Below are positions 6,451-15,602 of a stretch of DNA of 25,652 bases, one piece after another; the first letter of the stretch is position 1; the number at the start of each line of letters is the position of its first letter. The stretch lies in the IMG/VR virus record IMGVR_UViG_3300034062_004844, positions 1-25,652 of that record; one strand, written 5' to 3'. A program made the translations under genes and the position numbers. Origin of the DNA: a virus. The notes under the pieces were generated by a model. That model made no database searches, was not told where the DNA came from, and saw only the letters and a list, made by a program, of their open reading frames with translations.

Positions 6451-8445
6451 ATGGCCACCGTTGAACTAAGCGTAGACGCGAACCTTCAGGGCCTGCGCCA
6501 GCAGCTCGAGAGCATCAAGGGCATTACCGCAGAGCAGGCTAAGGCCATGGCTGCGGAACTGAACAAGTCAATCAAGGCAAGCGAGCGTGCCGCGAAGCAG
6601 GCGGCTGACGCCAGCAAGCGCGCGATGGAGCAGGCGCGGGCATCCGCGACGGGAGCGTCCGAGGCCGTCAACAACCTAGGCGACAAGTTCGGCAAGGCGG
6701 GCAGCAACTCCGCAAAGCTTGCCGGGGCTCTCGGCATGGTGAACCCCGGGCTAGCCGATGCCGCGCGAAACATCGCGGACCTTGCCGACGTGGGCGAGGT
6801 TGGCGCCAGCTTCGGAGAACTCGGCGTCATCGTGGGCGCGGCCGGTGCTGTCGTCGCTCTGTTTGCCGCAGGCCTCGCGCCATTGGGTGAGCTGTTCGCC
6901 GAGAATGCTCGCCGCGCGGAAGAGGCGGCTACGTCCATCGAGGCTTTCGCGGCTGCGTCCGAGTCTGCCGGTAACGCCGCCGAGGGTCTTACCGGGTTGC
7001 TCCGGTCTGCGAACGATGAGATCAAGATCAAGACCGGCCTAGAGACGGCGGAAGATCAGGCCGTCCGGAAGAAGACCGAGGCCCTTTACGCTAGCGTCGA
7101 TGCCCTCGCGGCGCAGTATGAAGCGGAGAACACTGCGGCGCAGCAGGTGCTGGACTCGACACGAACCGAGTACGGTTTGCTCGGCGCTAAGGTCATGACC
7201 AACAAGGCAACCGAGGAGGAGGCGAAGCGATACGCCGAACTCGGAGTTCAGGTCAACGCCGCGACGAAGACACTAGCGACAAACACCGCCGCGGTGGACC
7301 GCGCGCGAGTTGCGGCGAAGGGTACGGCAGAGGTCCTCGCAGACCTTGCGAAGGCTGAGCAGGTCGCGAAGGCTCGGGCAGAGGCCGCAGCCAAGGCACG
7401 CGAGGCCGCGGCTAAGCGTCAGGCCGCAGCCGAGAAGGCGAGCACCGATGCAATCAAGGCGGCAGAGCAGGCCGTCAAGGATGCGGAGACGGAGTACGCC
7501 GCCACGCAGAAGCGCCTCGAGGAGGCCGCCGCGCATCGTGCCGCGATGGAGAAGGAGGCGAACGACAAGGCGGTAGCTAGTTACGAAGGGTACGCCGCGC
7601 AGCTGGAGCGCCTCGTTCCGAGCAAGCCGCTGTCCGACATTGAGCAGCTTACGCAGCTCATCGTAGACCTCGACGTGGCGTTGCTGAAGGCCCCGACGGA
7701 GGAAGTGGGTAGGCGGTTCGCCACGATGTCCGCAACGGCTGTTGCTGCCCTTGAGGACATGAAGGCAAAGCAGGAGGAGGCCTTCGCGCTCGAGCGCCTT
7801 GAGGCCTTCTCGGGTCAGCTCGACAAGATCACCCAGGTCTTTGGCGTGCTCACCGAAGCGTCGGCATACTTCTCGGAAAAGTCCACGGAGGACTACCGCG
7901 CCGCGGTGGATGCTCGCGACTCGCTCGGGAAGAAGGCCACGAAGGCAGAGCGAGACGCTGCGAACGAGCGGGTGGACACTACCCGCAAGGCAGCGATCAA
8001 GGCCTTCATGGTGGACAAGGCGCTGAAGGTGGCGCAGGCAATTACCGCCACCGCGCTCGCAGCGACGCAGGCCCTCGCGACATTCCCCGCGCCGAACTTC
8101 TTCGCGGCAGGATTGGCCGCGGCGGCCGGAGCTATCAACGTCGCGCGCATCTCCTCCGAGAAGCCGAGCTTTCACAAGGGCGGGTTCATCGGCCAGCCCG
8201 ACGAGTCGATGGCGGTCGTAAGGTCTGGAGAGGCGGTGCTAAACCCGATGGGGCGCAGCGCCCTGGGTGACGATACCATCCGTGCGGCGAACGCTGGCAA
8301 CCTCCGAGGCAGCGACGGCGGCGCGGTCCAGATCGTCTATAAGCATAAGGCCTTCGACTACTTCATTCGCGACCATCTCCGGACGCGGGCAACCCTGCCG
8401 AGGGCGTTAGGTAGGGGCGGACGACTCGGACAGGCGGGAGGCTGA
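6451..8445 (+). CDS. Tape measure protein
   Basis: A 664-residue protein with ATG 6451 behind AGGGGGAAGC. It sets tail length; at roughly 1.5 angstrom per residue this predicts a tail near 100 nm. Seen: N-terminal coiled coil with alternating Ala/Lys/Glu (about 15-70), a hydrophobic stretch around 125-145 (VIVGAAGAVVALFAAGLAPL), very long Ala/Glu/Lys coiled coils (about 280-375), a second hydrophobic segment near 530-570, and a C-terminal FHKGGFIGQPDESMAVVRSG with GEAVLNP. The H-x-G-G-x-[IV]-G ... G-E-x-V-[LV]-[NT]-P end is a hallmark of tape measure C-termini. It is the longest coiled-coil gene after the tail chaperones, as expected. Confidence 0.92.
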   Translation: MATVELSVDANLQGLRQQLESIKGITAEQAKAMAAELNKSIKASERAAKQAADASKRAMEQARASATGASEAVNNLGDKFGKAGSNSAKLAGALGMVNPGLADAARNIADLADVGEVGASFGELGVIVGAAGAVVALFAAGLAPLGELFAENARRAEEAATSIEAFAAASESAGNAAEGLTGLLRSANDEIKIKTGLETAEDQAVRKKTEALYASVDALAAQYEAENTAAQQVLDSTRTEYGLLGAKVMTNKATEEEAKRYAELGVQVNAATKTLATNTAAVDRARVAAKGTAEVLADLAKAEQVAKARAEAAAKAREAAAKRQAAAEKASTDAIKAAEQAVKDAETEYAATQKRLEEAAAHRAAMEKEANDKAVASYEGYAAQLERLVPSKPLSDIEQLTQLIVDLDVALLKAPTEEVGRRFATMSATAVAALEDMKAKQEEAFALERLEAFSGQLDKITQVFGVLTEASAYFSEKSTEDYRAAVDARDSLGKKATKAERDAANERVDTTRKAAIKAFMVDKALKVAQAITATALAATQALATFPAPNFFAAGLAAAAGAINVARISSEKPSFHKGGFIGQPDESMAVVRSGEAVLNPMGRSALGDDTIRAANAGNLRGSDGGAVQIVYKHKAFDYFIRDHLRTRATLPRALGRGGRLGQAGG

Positions 8446-8446
8446 G

Positions 8447-11400
8447 ATGGGGTCTAGTGTCAACGTCAACGCCTTCCGCGGGATCCTCGTGCAGGACCCC
8501 CGCATCAATGCGGACACGGTGTCCGATGCGCTCTCCAGCTACACGCAGGCGGGCCCGCACCCGGGCGTGCCGGTGCCCACGGTGGCATCGCCGATGTCGC
8601 TCGAGACGAGCGGCGACACGAGCGCCGGGGGTACGCTCCTCATCCGGACCATCCGGGCCGGTGGCGCGGAGGCCTCCCCCGACGGCGAGACGCAGGCCGG
8701 GCAGTTCGCGTTTCAGAGCAACGGGACGAACTGGCTCGGGTGGAATGGCCCTCTCGTGTACCAGGGATGGAGCCCGCTGCACACGTTCGCATCCGGCATC
8801 GCGGCGAACCAGTATACGAACCTCCACGTGGTGCACTCCGACGTCGGGACGCAGCTCGTCGCCGCTCACCGCTTCACCTCCGGAGGGGCTACCGAGAACC
8901 TCGTTGTACTCCGCACCTATGCGGGCGTGACCTCTACAACGGTCATCACCACGCAGGCGAGCGCCCGGGTGAACTACCAGCCGTGCCTCGTCAAGCTCCC
9001 GAACCAGCGCCTTCTCCTCCTCTCGACGTACGCGACGACCGGCGGGCAGTACACCATCCGGGCGTACACCTCAAGCGATGACGGCGTCACGTGGACGAAG
9101 GCGGCTGACAGTGTCATCCGTGACGCACTCTCGGAGACGACGCAGGCCCCGCGCCGACTGCGTGCGGCGTACGCCGATGGTCAGGTCCTCCTGATGCTGG
9201 CGGTGCGAGACACGTCCTACACCATCCCCGACACCTTCCGGCAGTATGCCAGCGTGGACGAGGGTACGACCTTCGCGCTCGTCGAGGCCGTGTCCGGCGC
9301 CTCGTCGCTCAGCTCTGACACGGGCGGCGCTCACGACCTCGTGGCCATGGCCGACGGCGGTTTCATGGTGGCCTACTGCGGAAGCTCCCGCACGAACTAC
9401 GGCGCGAACTCCGCGGTGCTCTACAAGCTGCTGAGTTCCGCGTGGGTGCGGTGGACGAACGTCGGAGCTTCGACGCTCTCCTCGCTGACGGCGCCTAGCT
9501 CGAACCTCTCGGCCGGGAACCAGCTCGACGCGCAGACGGAGCTGGCCCTCGCGATGGACGAGGACGGCGCCATCTACGCGATGGCGGTCAACTTCACGAC
9601 CGGCAACCAGACGCAGCTCGCGAAGTGGCCTATCTCCGGGTTCGCCTCCTCGTGGGTGGACCTCTCGACGGAGAGCCTCACGACGGCCGACGTGCAGTTC
9701 ACGGCCGGAGGTCTTGAGTGGATTAGCGGGACCGCGAGCTGGTTCCAGGGCACGCTTCACCTCGTGTCGCAATGGGACTCCTCGGCATGGCCCGGGCAGA
9801 TTGGGACGGCGACGTTCGCCGGGTACACCACTGCGTGCGTCCCCTACTCCGACGATACCGAGGCGACGCCGGACGGGATGATGGGGTCGCGCCTGACGTG
9901 GGCTCCCTTCTGGCTTCCGAATAGCGCCGGGTGGACGCTGGCCACGGTCGGCGCTCCCGTCGTCGCGCTGAACGCCGCGGGCTACCTCCAGGTGGCGACG
10001 GCCGTCGCGGAGGTGAACACCTACACCGCGGCAGGTCCTGCCTACACGGTCACGCACACCATCTCCGGGTTCGCGGAGTGGAGCGCCATCACGAGCGCAA
10101 GCGAGATGCGCCTCCTGTCGAGCAACGGCACGGAGTCCTACGGCCTCCGCGTGAACATCAACGGCACGACGGTAACGGTGTTCGACCACTACAGCGGCGG
10201 CAGCCTCGGGACGTACACCATCACGTCCGGGCAGGCCGTCAGCATTCGCGCCTTCCTCGAGAACGACGGGGCCACCGGCCGCGCCGTTGTGTACCTGTGC
10301 ACGGCGACCGGCGCATACACCCGGTTGAAGCCTGCTGTCCGCATCGCGAACTCCGGGGCGCTGACGAACGGCGGCGTGTCGGCCGCGGCTACGTCCATGG
10401 TATGGGGCAACTTCGCGACGGCGACGTCTCGGTGGACCGCCGTCGGCTTTGGCGTGAGCACCTACGCCAGCAGCGTCTACAATCTCGCGTACCCGGCTGG
10501 ACTCTCCGGGCGTCCGTTCGCGACCCGTCCGCAGATGCTGGACTTCGACACGAAGGTTCGCGCGGTGGATGGGCCTACCCGCATCAATGATGAGTGGACC
10601 ATCACTAGCCGGTATGACTACGCCCTCGCGAATATCGACCCCGGCACGGCACCCTCCCCGCGTCAGAGTTGGCGAAGCCTGTCGGATGACCAGCAGGTCA
10701 TTGCGTGGACGGTGGCCCCCTCCGTGTCGCCGCTTCGTGGGGCGCTCGGCGCGATGTACCTGGGCGGGATCAACTTCCGCACCGCCACCCTTGAGGGGCG
10801 CAACGGTGCGGGCGCGTGGGTAACGGTCGGCACGGTGAACGCCAGCGCGGGCGCAGGTCCTCTCGCGTGGACCAATACCGGCGGGGTCGTTGAGCCCACG
10901 GCCGGAGTCGCGAGCACGGCTAGCTATTTCTGGCCCTACGGTTCGCTTGACGGGGCCCGCTTCGTGGACGACACGGCGGCCGGTACGGTGTACCTGATCC
11001 AGAGTCAGGCCGAAGGCAACTGGAACACGGCGGCATCGAAGCGTGCGCGCCTCCTCATCACGGAGGACACGTCGGGCCTTGGGGCCTCGGGGACTACCGG
11101 CGCCATCCTCCACCGGTCGGCGCTCCTGGTCTGGAACAATGACCCGGACTTCAACGCGTACCGGCTCACCATCCCGAACCAGCCCAACCGGGAGGGGTAC
11201 TACGAAATCGGGGTGTGCGTCCTCGGGCATGTGCTCGCCTTCGGGCGCCGGTACTCGTGGGGACGCCAGCTCGCGACGACCACGAACACGGACCTAACGA
11301 CGGGGCGCAGCGGGTTCCGCCGTGCGGTCATTCGTGGGCCGGTTCGCCGGTCGGTTGAATTCGGCTGGACCGACGGCGTGGACGTAACGATGGTCCGCAG

Positions 11401-11719
11401 CGCCAGCCCTGACGACTTCGTCTACGCCGGTACGACGGGGACGGACGTCGCAGCCGCGGCGCACGACGCCCCGCTCTCCGTGGCGGGCCTCGTGTCGCAG
11501 CTCGCGGGCGCAGCTACCCCGGTCGTCTACCTCCCGTGGATCGAGCGCAAGGCCTCGGGCACGGTGTACCAAGCGAGCCACCCGGACCTCATGATGTACG
11601 GCCGCATCGTCTCCGATGTAAGCGTCGAGGTCGTCCAAGGCGAGGAGTGGGTGGCCAGCGGCGAGGCTAATGGCGAGGTCGTGAGGACCTCCACCGTGCG
11701 CCTTGAGGAGGAGGTCTAG
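8447..11719 (+). CDS. Large tail protein with sialidase-like Asp boxes
   Basis: A 1090-residue protein; ATG 8447 lies one base after the tape measure stop. The N-terminal about 100 residues would attach to the tail. Residues about 105-480 look like a beta-propeller of the BNR/sialidase kind: an Asp box S-x-D-x-G-x-T-W at 209-216 (SSDDGVTW) and a degenerate second at about 269-276 (SVDEGTTF). Between about 490 and 690 lies a jelly-roll-like region with many Gly/Ser/Thr strands. The C-terminal about 400 residues are beta-rich and end in acidic EEEV. Asp boxes mark propeller folds, not activity by themselves; I cannot see the arginine triad of sialidases with certainty. Its slot right after the tape measure is where distal tail or side-fibre proteins sit. 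It may bind or cleave host surface glycans. Confidence 0.7.
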   Translation: MGSSVNVNAFRGILVQDPRINADTVSDALSSYTQAGPHPGVPVPTVASPMSLETSGDTSAGGTLLIRTIRAGGAEASPDGETQAGQFAFQSNGTNWLGWNGPLVYQGWSPLHTFASGIAANQYTNLHVVHSDVGTQLVAAHRFTSGGATENLVVLRTYAGVTSTTVITTQASARVNYQPCLVKLPNQRLLLLSTYATTGGQYTIRAYTSSDDGVTWTKAADSVIRDALSETTQAPRRLRAAYADGQVLLMLAVRDTSYTIPDTFRQYASVDEGTTFALVEAVSGASSLSSDTGGAHDLVAMADGGFMVAYCGSSRTNYGANSAVLYKLLSSAWVRWTNVGASTLSSLTAPSSNLSAGNQLDAQTELALAMDEDGAIYAMAVNFTTGNQTQLAKWPISGFASSWVDLSTESLTTADVQFTAGGLEWISGTASWFQGTLHLVSQWDSSAWPGQIGTATFAGYTTACVPYSDDTEATPDGMMGSRLTWAPFWLPNSAGWTLATVGAPVVALNAAGYLQVATAVAEVNTYTAAGPAYTVTHTISGFAEWSAITSASEMRLLSSNGTESYGLRVNINGTTVTVFDHYSGGSLGTYTITSGQAVSIRAFLENDGATGRAVVYLCTATGAYTRLKPAVRIANSGALTNGGVSAAATSMVWGNFATATSRWTAVGFGVSTYASSVYNLAYPAGLSGRPFATRPQMLDFDTKVRAVDGPTRINDEWTITSRYDYALANIDPGTAPSPRQSWRSLSDDQQVIAWTVAPSVSPLRGALGAMYLGGINFRTATLEGRNGAGAWVTVGTVNASAGAGPLAWTNTGGVVEPTAGVASTASYFWPYGSLDGARFVDDTAAGTVYLIQSQAEGNWNTAASKRARLLITEDTSGLGASGTTGAILHRSALLVWNNDPDFNAYRLTIPNQPNREGYYEIGVCVLGHVLAFGRRYSWGRQLATTTNTDLTTGRSGFRRAVIRGPVRRSVEFGWTDGVDVTMVRSASPDDFVYAGTTGTDVAAAAHDAPLSVAGLVSQLAGAATPVVYLPWIERKASGTVYQASHPDLMMYGRIVSDVSVEVVQGEEWVASGEANGEVVRTSTVRLEEEV

Positions 11720-11721
11720 CC

Positions 11722-13287
11722 ATGACTGACCGGTGGACCGAGGCGCAGCTCCGCGGGCAGCTCTACTGGGTGCTCTCACTCGAGTACGCCGGGGGGACGT
11801 GGTACCTCTCGACGGATGCGCTGGAGATTTCGTCCAGCATCACGACGAGCGCCCAGCTCGTGGACGTTCCGGACGTGTCCGAGGCGCTTGAAATCTGGAG
11901 CGTGGACGCGCCGACGATGTCGGTCCCGCTGTCGTTCCTCCTCCCGGTGGACGTGCCGCTCCTCATCTCGCAGGGTCACGCCCTCGACGGGGCCGTGGGT
12001 GAGCTGGCGCAATGGGCCGAAGGCACCTCGTGGGATGACCGGCGCATCATCGTGAAGGGTCGCCTAGTTGACCCTAGCTATGGCGCGGCGTGGGAGCCCA
12101 TCACGTGCAGCCTCGAGGAGCAGGTTCAGGATGATGCGACGAACGTCCCGCCGACGCCGGTCTATTGGCGGGCCACCTTCGGGGCACCGCTCGCGAACTT
12201 CACCACGACGTCCGCCACCCTTGAGGACGGCGAGCTGCTGCCGTTCGTGTACGGCAGACCGGGCAATGGCGAGGGCCCCGGTTCGAAGTGCTACGCCATC
12301 GGCCTCGATAGCAGCACGCTTGACGTTTACTACTGCATCGCAGCCCATGCGGTGGATGCGTCCACGGTGGACATCACCGACGGCACGGCCACGGCTACGT
12401 GCACGGTGTACCACCTCGAGGTCCCGCAGCTAAGCGAGCCTCTCGCCTACGTCATCCTCCCGGTGGCGTCCGGAGTCGCGCCCGAGCTGGCGAATTGGGT
12501 AGTATGGACCGGGCGTGCGCTTCAGGATGAAACCGGCGCCGTCGTCCGTGGTGCCGGTGACCTCCTCTCCTACCTCCTTCGGCGGTCCACGCTGCGGGTG
12601 GACTGGGGCAGGATGGAGGCCATGCGACAGCGGCTGAACATGTACCAAGTGGGCGGGTACGTGGACGAACCATGCGCCCTCGGGGAGTACCTCCGCGACG
12701 TTGTCGCCGATGTGGTGCCATTCGCATTCGCGTCCGGCTCGGGTGGGCTCTATCCCTATGCGTGGCCCATCTACCCGACGGCGGCAGAGGCCATCGCGCA
12801 CCTCGACTCCGGCGTTGACCCGAGTATCGAACGCGCGTCCTCCATCACGTACGAGGGTGCCGACGAGGTCGCGAACTACATCCAGCTCCGGTATGGGTGG
12901 AATCCGCTGACCGAGAAGTACACGGGCAATCGGCGCATCTCCGGTCAAGTGGACGTCGTCGATTCGCAGATGACCGCCGTTTCCTACCTCGCAGGCTCGC
13001 ACGCCCGGTACGGTCGGCGCCGGTCTACGGTGGAGTCCGTCATCGTGCACGACCGCGATACGGCGGACATGGTCCTCCTGGCTAAAGCCGCACGGTACGG
13101 GAACCCCTCCCGCCTCGTGTCGTACCGAGTGGGCCCGCGGTGGGGCTGGCTCCGGCGTGGTGATGTGGTGACGCTGAGCGACGACGAGGTCGCGGCTAGC
13201 CAGCAGGTCGCCTTCATCGAGTCCATCCAGTGGGACCCCGCCGGGGACTTGTCGGTTAGTCTGCGGTACATCGAGGCGGTGGGCTGA
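11722..13287 (+). CDS. Probable tail hub / tail tip protein
   Basis: A 521-residue protein; ATG 11722 follows the previous stop by two bases. It begins with beta strands (YWVLSLEYAGGTWYLSTDAL, ALEIWSVDAPTMSVPLSF). The last 80 residues have the form found in hub proteins that form the ring at the tail tip: LVSYRVGPRWGWLRRGDVV then TLSDDEV and IESIQWDPAGDLSVSLRYIE, meaning a strand, an R-G-D-V-V-x-L-[ST]-D turn and a final W-D-P-x-G-x-[LV] strand pair. I infer a gp27/gpJ-core-like hub that initiates tail assembly around the tape measure tip. No peptidase or lysozyme domain is visible inside. Stop TGA overlaps the next ATG. Confidence 0.6.
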   Translation: MTDRWTEAQLRGQLYWVLSLEYAGGTWYLSTDALEISSSITTSAQLVDVPDVSEALEIWSVDAPTMSVPLSFLLPVDVPLLISQGHALDGAVGELAQWAEGTSWDDRRIIVKGRLVDPSYGAAWEPITCSLEEQVQDDATNVPPTPVYWRATFGAPLANFTTTSATLEDGELLPFVYGRPGNGEGPGSKCYAIGLDSSTLDVYYCIAAHAVDASTVDITDGTATATCTVYHLEVPQLSEPLAYVILPVASGVAPELANWVVWTGRALQDETGAVVRGAGDLLSYLLRRSTLRVDWGRMEAMRQRLNMYQVGGYVDEPCALGEYLRDVVADVVPFAFASGSGGLYPYAWPIYPTAAEAIAHLDSGVDPSIERASSITYEGADEVANYIQLRYGWNPLTEKYTGNRRISGQVDVVDSQMTAVSYLAGSHARYGRRRSTVESVIVHDRDTADMVLLAKAARYGNPSRLVSYRVGPRWGWLRRGDVVTLSDDEVAASQQVAFIESIQWDPAGDLSVSLRYIEAVG

Positions 13288-13925
13288 TGGGAAGGATCCG
13301 GGTCACGCGGAACAGCACCACGAACTACGCGACCACGGCCGACATTGTGGCCGGGTCGAACGTCACGATCACCGAAGCCGTTACCGGCGACGTCATGACG
13401 CTGACGATTGCCGCCTCGGGTGGCGGTGGCGGTGGGACGCCTGCCTCTACCGTCGTATCGGAGCAATCATTCGGACAGAGCCCGGCCGTCGGGACTTCGA
13501 CGGACTACGCCCGCGGCGACCACTCGCACGGCACGCCGACGATACCTCTCGCTTCGTCGGTCGTTTCCGAGACGGCGTTCGGTCAGTCTGCTGCAATCGG
13601 CACAAGCTCTAACGTCGCTAGGCAGGATCACACCCACGGCACGCCCGCCGTCCCTGCTCACTCTGCCCTGTCGTCGCTGGCGTGGACCTCGAGCGGGCAC
13701 ACCGGCACCGCGCAATCCGTCGCCGTCTTCAACGGTGGGGGCGCCGCTGCTGTGTCCACCCCGTCCGCCGATGGGCAGGTCCTAAGCCGTCAGGGTGGCG
13801 CCCTAGTATGGATCACGCTGTCCACCGGTTTCGCGTTCTTCCCTGAGCTGACAGATGTACGGGTAAACGTTGAACCCATCGTCAGCCTCGGGCTCACCTT
13901 CACGCCTTCCGCGGGGACGCTTTAA
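13287..13925 (+). CDS. Tail fibre protein with HxH repeats
   Basis: A 212-residue protein starting at ATG 13287 (overlap with the previous stop). After a short N-terminal domain and a glycine run (GGGGGG) come two copies of a 40-residue repeat: SEQSFGQSPAVGTSTDYARG then DHSHGTP, and SETAFGQSAAIGTSSNVARQ then DHTHGTP. The D-H-x-H-G-T-P motifs are of the kind that bind iron in trimeric phage fibres (T4 gp37 HxH sites; established). A further SSGHTGTA and VLSRQGGALVW follow, typical of fibre shafts. The C-terminus (LTFTPSAGTL) is short and hydrophobic. It probably forms a trimeric shaft linking hub to the receptor-binding protein. Stop TAA overlaps the next ATG. Confidence 0.75.
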   Translation: MGRIRVTRNSTTNYATTADIVAGSNVTITEAVTGDVMTLTIAASGGGGGGTPASTVVSEQSFGQSPAVGTSTDYARGDHSHGTPTIPLASSVVSETAFGQSAAIGTSSNVARQDHTHGTPAVPAHSALSSLAWTSSGHTGTAQSVAVFNGGGAAAVSTPSADGQVLSRQGGALVWITLSTGFAFFPELTDVRVNVEPIVSLGLTFTPSAGTL

Positions 13926-14917
13926 TGCCGCTCGCTACTCTGAACTGGAAGCTCGTAGGTACGCAGACGCTAGTAGCCCCTGGCATCGCCGCGTGCCTCG
14001 ATGCAATCCACACGCTCGGCACCGCGACGACGTACGCAGACGGGACGACCCGCACGCCCGGGAGTGGGTCCGCGTGGACGTGGACGCGTCAGCAGATCGG
14101 AGGCATCACCGAGGCATGCTTCGGGGCGATGCCCTATGCGAATCCTGAGACGATCCGGTTTGTGGTGGCGGGCTCGGCGACTGCGCGCACCTACACGCTG
14201 TGCTCTCCTGACACCGTGGCAAGCCTGACGAATGCCCTTCTCTTCGCGATGAACCGTGGCGCCTCGTCGGTAACGGGCAACTGGTACGATGCGAATGGGG
14301 CATACGGTTCCGGTTCGTCCGGGTTCTGGCGTGGAGCCCGCCCGTTCACGACCATCGGGTTCGATAAAATCACGATGTACGAGAATGCCGAGGAAGTGAC
14401 CATCTACGTAAGTCGCGCATCGGACGGTGCTGTAGGTGCGCTCGGGATGTGGTCACTTGACCCAAAGGACACTGCGGCATCTGCTCAGGAATCGAGCGGG
14501 CGTAGGTGGATGATGTGGGGATGTGGAGCTAGCGCCAATCCCACGACAACTTTCTTAAACGACTACTTCACATCTACGGCGTCTAGTCCACTCACGCATG
14601 GCACGAGCAACGGCGCAGGACATTGCGGGATCTTCCTCATTGGGTCAAACACTGTGACCGCCGTCCAGCGTACCGTAGGCCCACTCGGGGGGTCTGCATT
14701 CCCCATCGGATGGCAAACCACGGGAGCGAAACTGCCTCTCGTTCAGGATGTCCTCTTCGGAGGTGCGAACGGTGCGGCGGCTGGGGTATGGCGCGCGGCG
14801 GCCTACACCCGGCAGGCCGTTGGCCTCACCACTTGGCTAGATGGTACGACCGTAAGGGGGTACTACATCGGCACGTCGACCACGTCGGCGACGCAAGGGT
14901 TCCTCCTCGTCACGTGA
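13925..14917 (+). CDS. Candidate receptor-binding / distal tail protein
   Basis: A 330-residue protein; ATG 13925 overlaps the fibre stop by one base. It is rich in Gly, Ser, Thr, Trp and Tyr, with strands such as EEVTIYVSRA and VRGYYIGTSTTSATQGF, and no transmembrane segment. I do not recognise a family. Being last in the tail cluster, after a fibre shaft, and having visibly lower G+C than its neighbours (about 50-60 per cent in lines around 14340-14590), it has the marks of a host-range gene swapped between phages. A virion protein of another kind is possible. The coding frame is intact. Confidence 0.5.
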   Translation: MPLATLNWKLVGTQTLVAPGIAACLDAIHTLGTATTYADGTTRTPGSGSAWTWTRQQIGGITEACFGAMPYANPETIRFVVAGSATARTYTLCSPDTVASLTNALLFAMNRGASSVTGNWYDANGAYGSGSSGFWRGARPFTTIGFDKITMYENAEEVTIYVSRASDGAVGALGMWSLDPKDTAASAQESSGRRWMMWGCGASANPTTTFLNDYFTSTASSPLTHGTSNGAGHCGIFLIGSNTVTAVQRTVGPLGGSAFPIGWQTTGAKLPLVQDVLFGGANGAAAGVWRAAAYTRQAVGLTTWLDGTTVRGYYIGTSTTSATQGFLLVT

Positions 14918-14926
14918 GGCCACGCC

Positions 14927-15115
14927 ATGGACTGCACTAGTTACCTATTCGCCATCATCGAAGCGCACCCGACTACGGCGCACATCCTCCTGCAACCTAG
15001 CGCCGTGTGCGACATCGACGCGCTACCCGATGGCGTCACAGTGGAGTCATGGGGAGAGGCCTACAGCGAGGCACGAGATGATGATGAACACGTGCTGGTG
15101 CGGTTCAACGTGTGA
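14927..15115 (+). CDS. Small acidic protein (62 aa) of unknown function
   Basis: ATG 14927, nine bases after the tail protein stop, with GTGAGG upstream. The product starts MDCTSYLFAIIEAHPTT and has an acidic C-terminus containing EARDDDEHV. The gene is preceded and followed by real genes on the same strand, which supports it. I see no family. Its place at the junction of tail and lysis genes does not say more. Confidence 0.5.
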   Translation: MDCTSYLFAIIEAHPTTAHILLQPSAVCDIDALPDGVTVESWGEAYSEARDDDEHVLVRFNV

Positions 15116-15134
15116 TGTGGTAGAACTCCACATC
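15114..15134 (+). other. Weak hairpin between the tail and lysis genes
   Basis: GATGTGG pairs with CCACATC around a 7-base loop, beginning inside the preceding stop codon. No T run follows. It fills most of the 32-base gap before the next start and could be a weak pause or processing signal; the evidence is only the symmetry. Confidence 0.3.
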
Positions 15135-15147
15135 TGACGGGGGCTAA

Positions 15148-15396
15148 ATGGACGCAGTGACCACGGCAGCCCTCGCGGTTGTGGCTGCCCTCTCTTCCCG
15201 TGAAGCGTGGGCATACTGGCAGCAGCGGGCGAAGGATGCCCAGCACGCGCGCCGCGACTTCGTGGACTTCCTCGCCCAGCGGGTGGACCGCTTGGACGCC
15301 GGGCTCGCTGAGTGCAACGCGAAGCATCAGAGGTGCGAGCAGGACACGGTGTCCCTCCGCGTCGAGCTGGCGACGATCAAGGCCCGGATCAAGTGA
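15148..15396 (+). CDS. Small membrane-anchored coiled-coil protein (82 aa), lysis region
   Basis: ATG 15148 behind GACGGGGGCTAA. The N-terminus is hydrophobic (TTAALAVVAALSS), followed by SREAWAYWQQRAKDA and a long charged helix with heptads up to KARIK. Two cysteines sit in the helix (AECNAKHQRCEQ). One short N-terminal membrane segment plus a helical outer domain is the layout of inner-membrane spanins (Rz) and also of small virion or accessory proteins. It sits in the cluster that ends in the endolysin gene. A spanin or lysis accessory role is inference. I recall similar proteins with an A-x-x-x-[SG]-R-E-A-W start in other high-G+C phages without assigned function. Confidence 0.5.
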   Translation: MDAVTTAALAVVAALSSREAWAYWQQRAKDAQHARRDFVDFLAQRVDRLDAGLAECNAKHQRCEQDTVSLRVELATIKARIK

Positions 15397-15416
15397 CCAC
15401 TCAATGGAGGCGCACT

Positions 15417-15602
15417 ATGCCGCTCACGCCTGACGAAGTTCTGAAGCTCCCGTCCGAGGTCGGCGCGCTCATCAAGGCGCTCGCCGATGCCCGCGCCGTG
15501 GACAGTGAGGGCGGTACCAAGATCACCCGCTCCGAGAAGCGCAAGCTCCTGGCCCTCACCGGCCGCCTCGTGTTCCTGCTCACTGTGGAGGGCCTCGACT
15601 AA
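15417..15602 (+). CDS. Small helical protein (61 aa) of unknown function
   Basis: ATG 15417 has TGGAGG (15404-15409) in front, and is preferred to the upstream in-frame start at 15312, which would run through the previous gene. The product is MPLTPDEVLKLPSEVG followed by two helices, ending in LVFLLTVEGLD. The middle holds TKITRSEKRKLLALTGRL. It may be a small soluble protein or a peripheral membrane one; the C-terminal segment is hydrophobic but too short for a membrane span. Overlaps the next ATG by one base. Confidence 0.55.
   Translation: MPLTPDEVLKLPSEVGALIKALADARAVDSEGGTKITRSEKRKLLALTGRLVFLLTVEGLD

Noticed and set aside
7273-8175. Minus-strand frame opposite the tape measure gene
   Set aside because: Leu/Arg/Cys-rich shadow of a coiled-coil gene.
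8511-8525. Palindrome CGGACAC G GTGTCCG resembling the origin boxes
   Set aside because: It lies in the reading frame of the tail protein and stands alone, so chance is likely, although a second binding site cannot be excluded.
9071-11230. Very long open frame on the minus strand opposite the large tail protein
   Set aside because: It is a shadow of the plus-strand gene in high-G+C DNA: rich in Arg, Pro, Gly and His, without domains or a start region, and the plus frame has Asp boxes.
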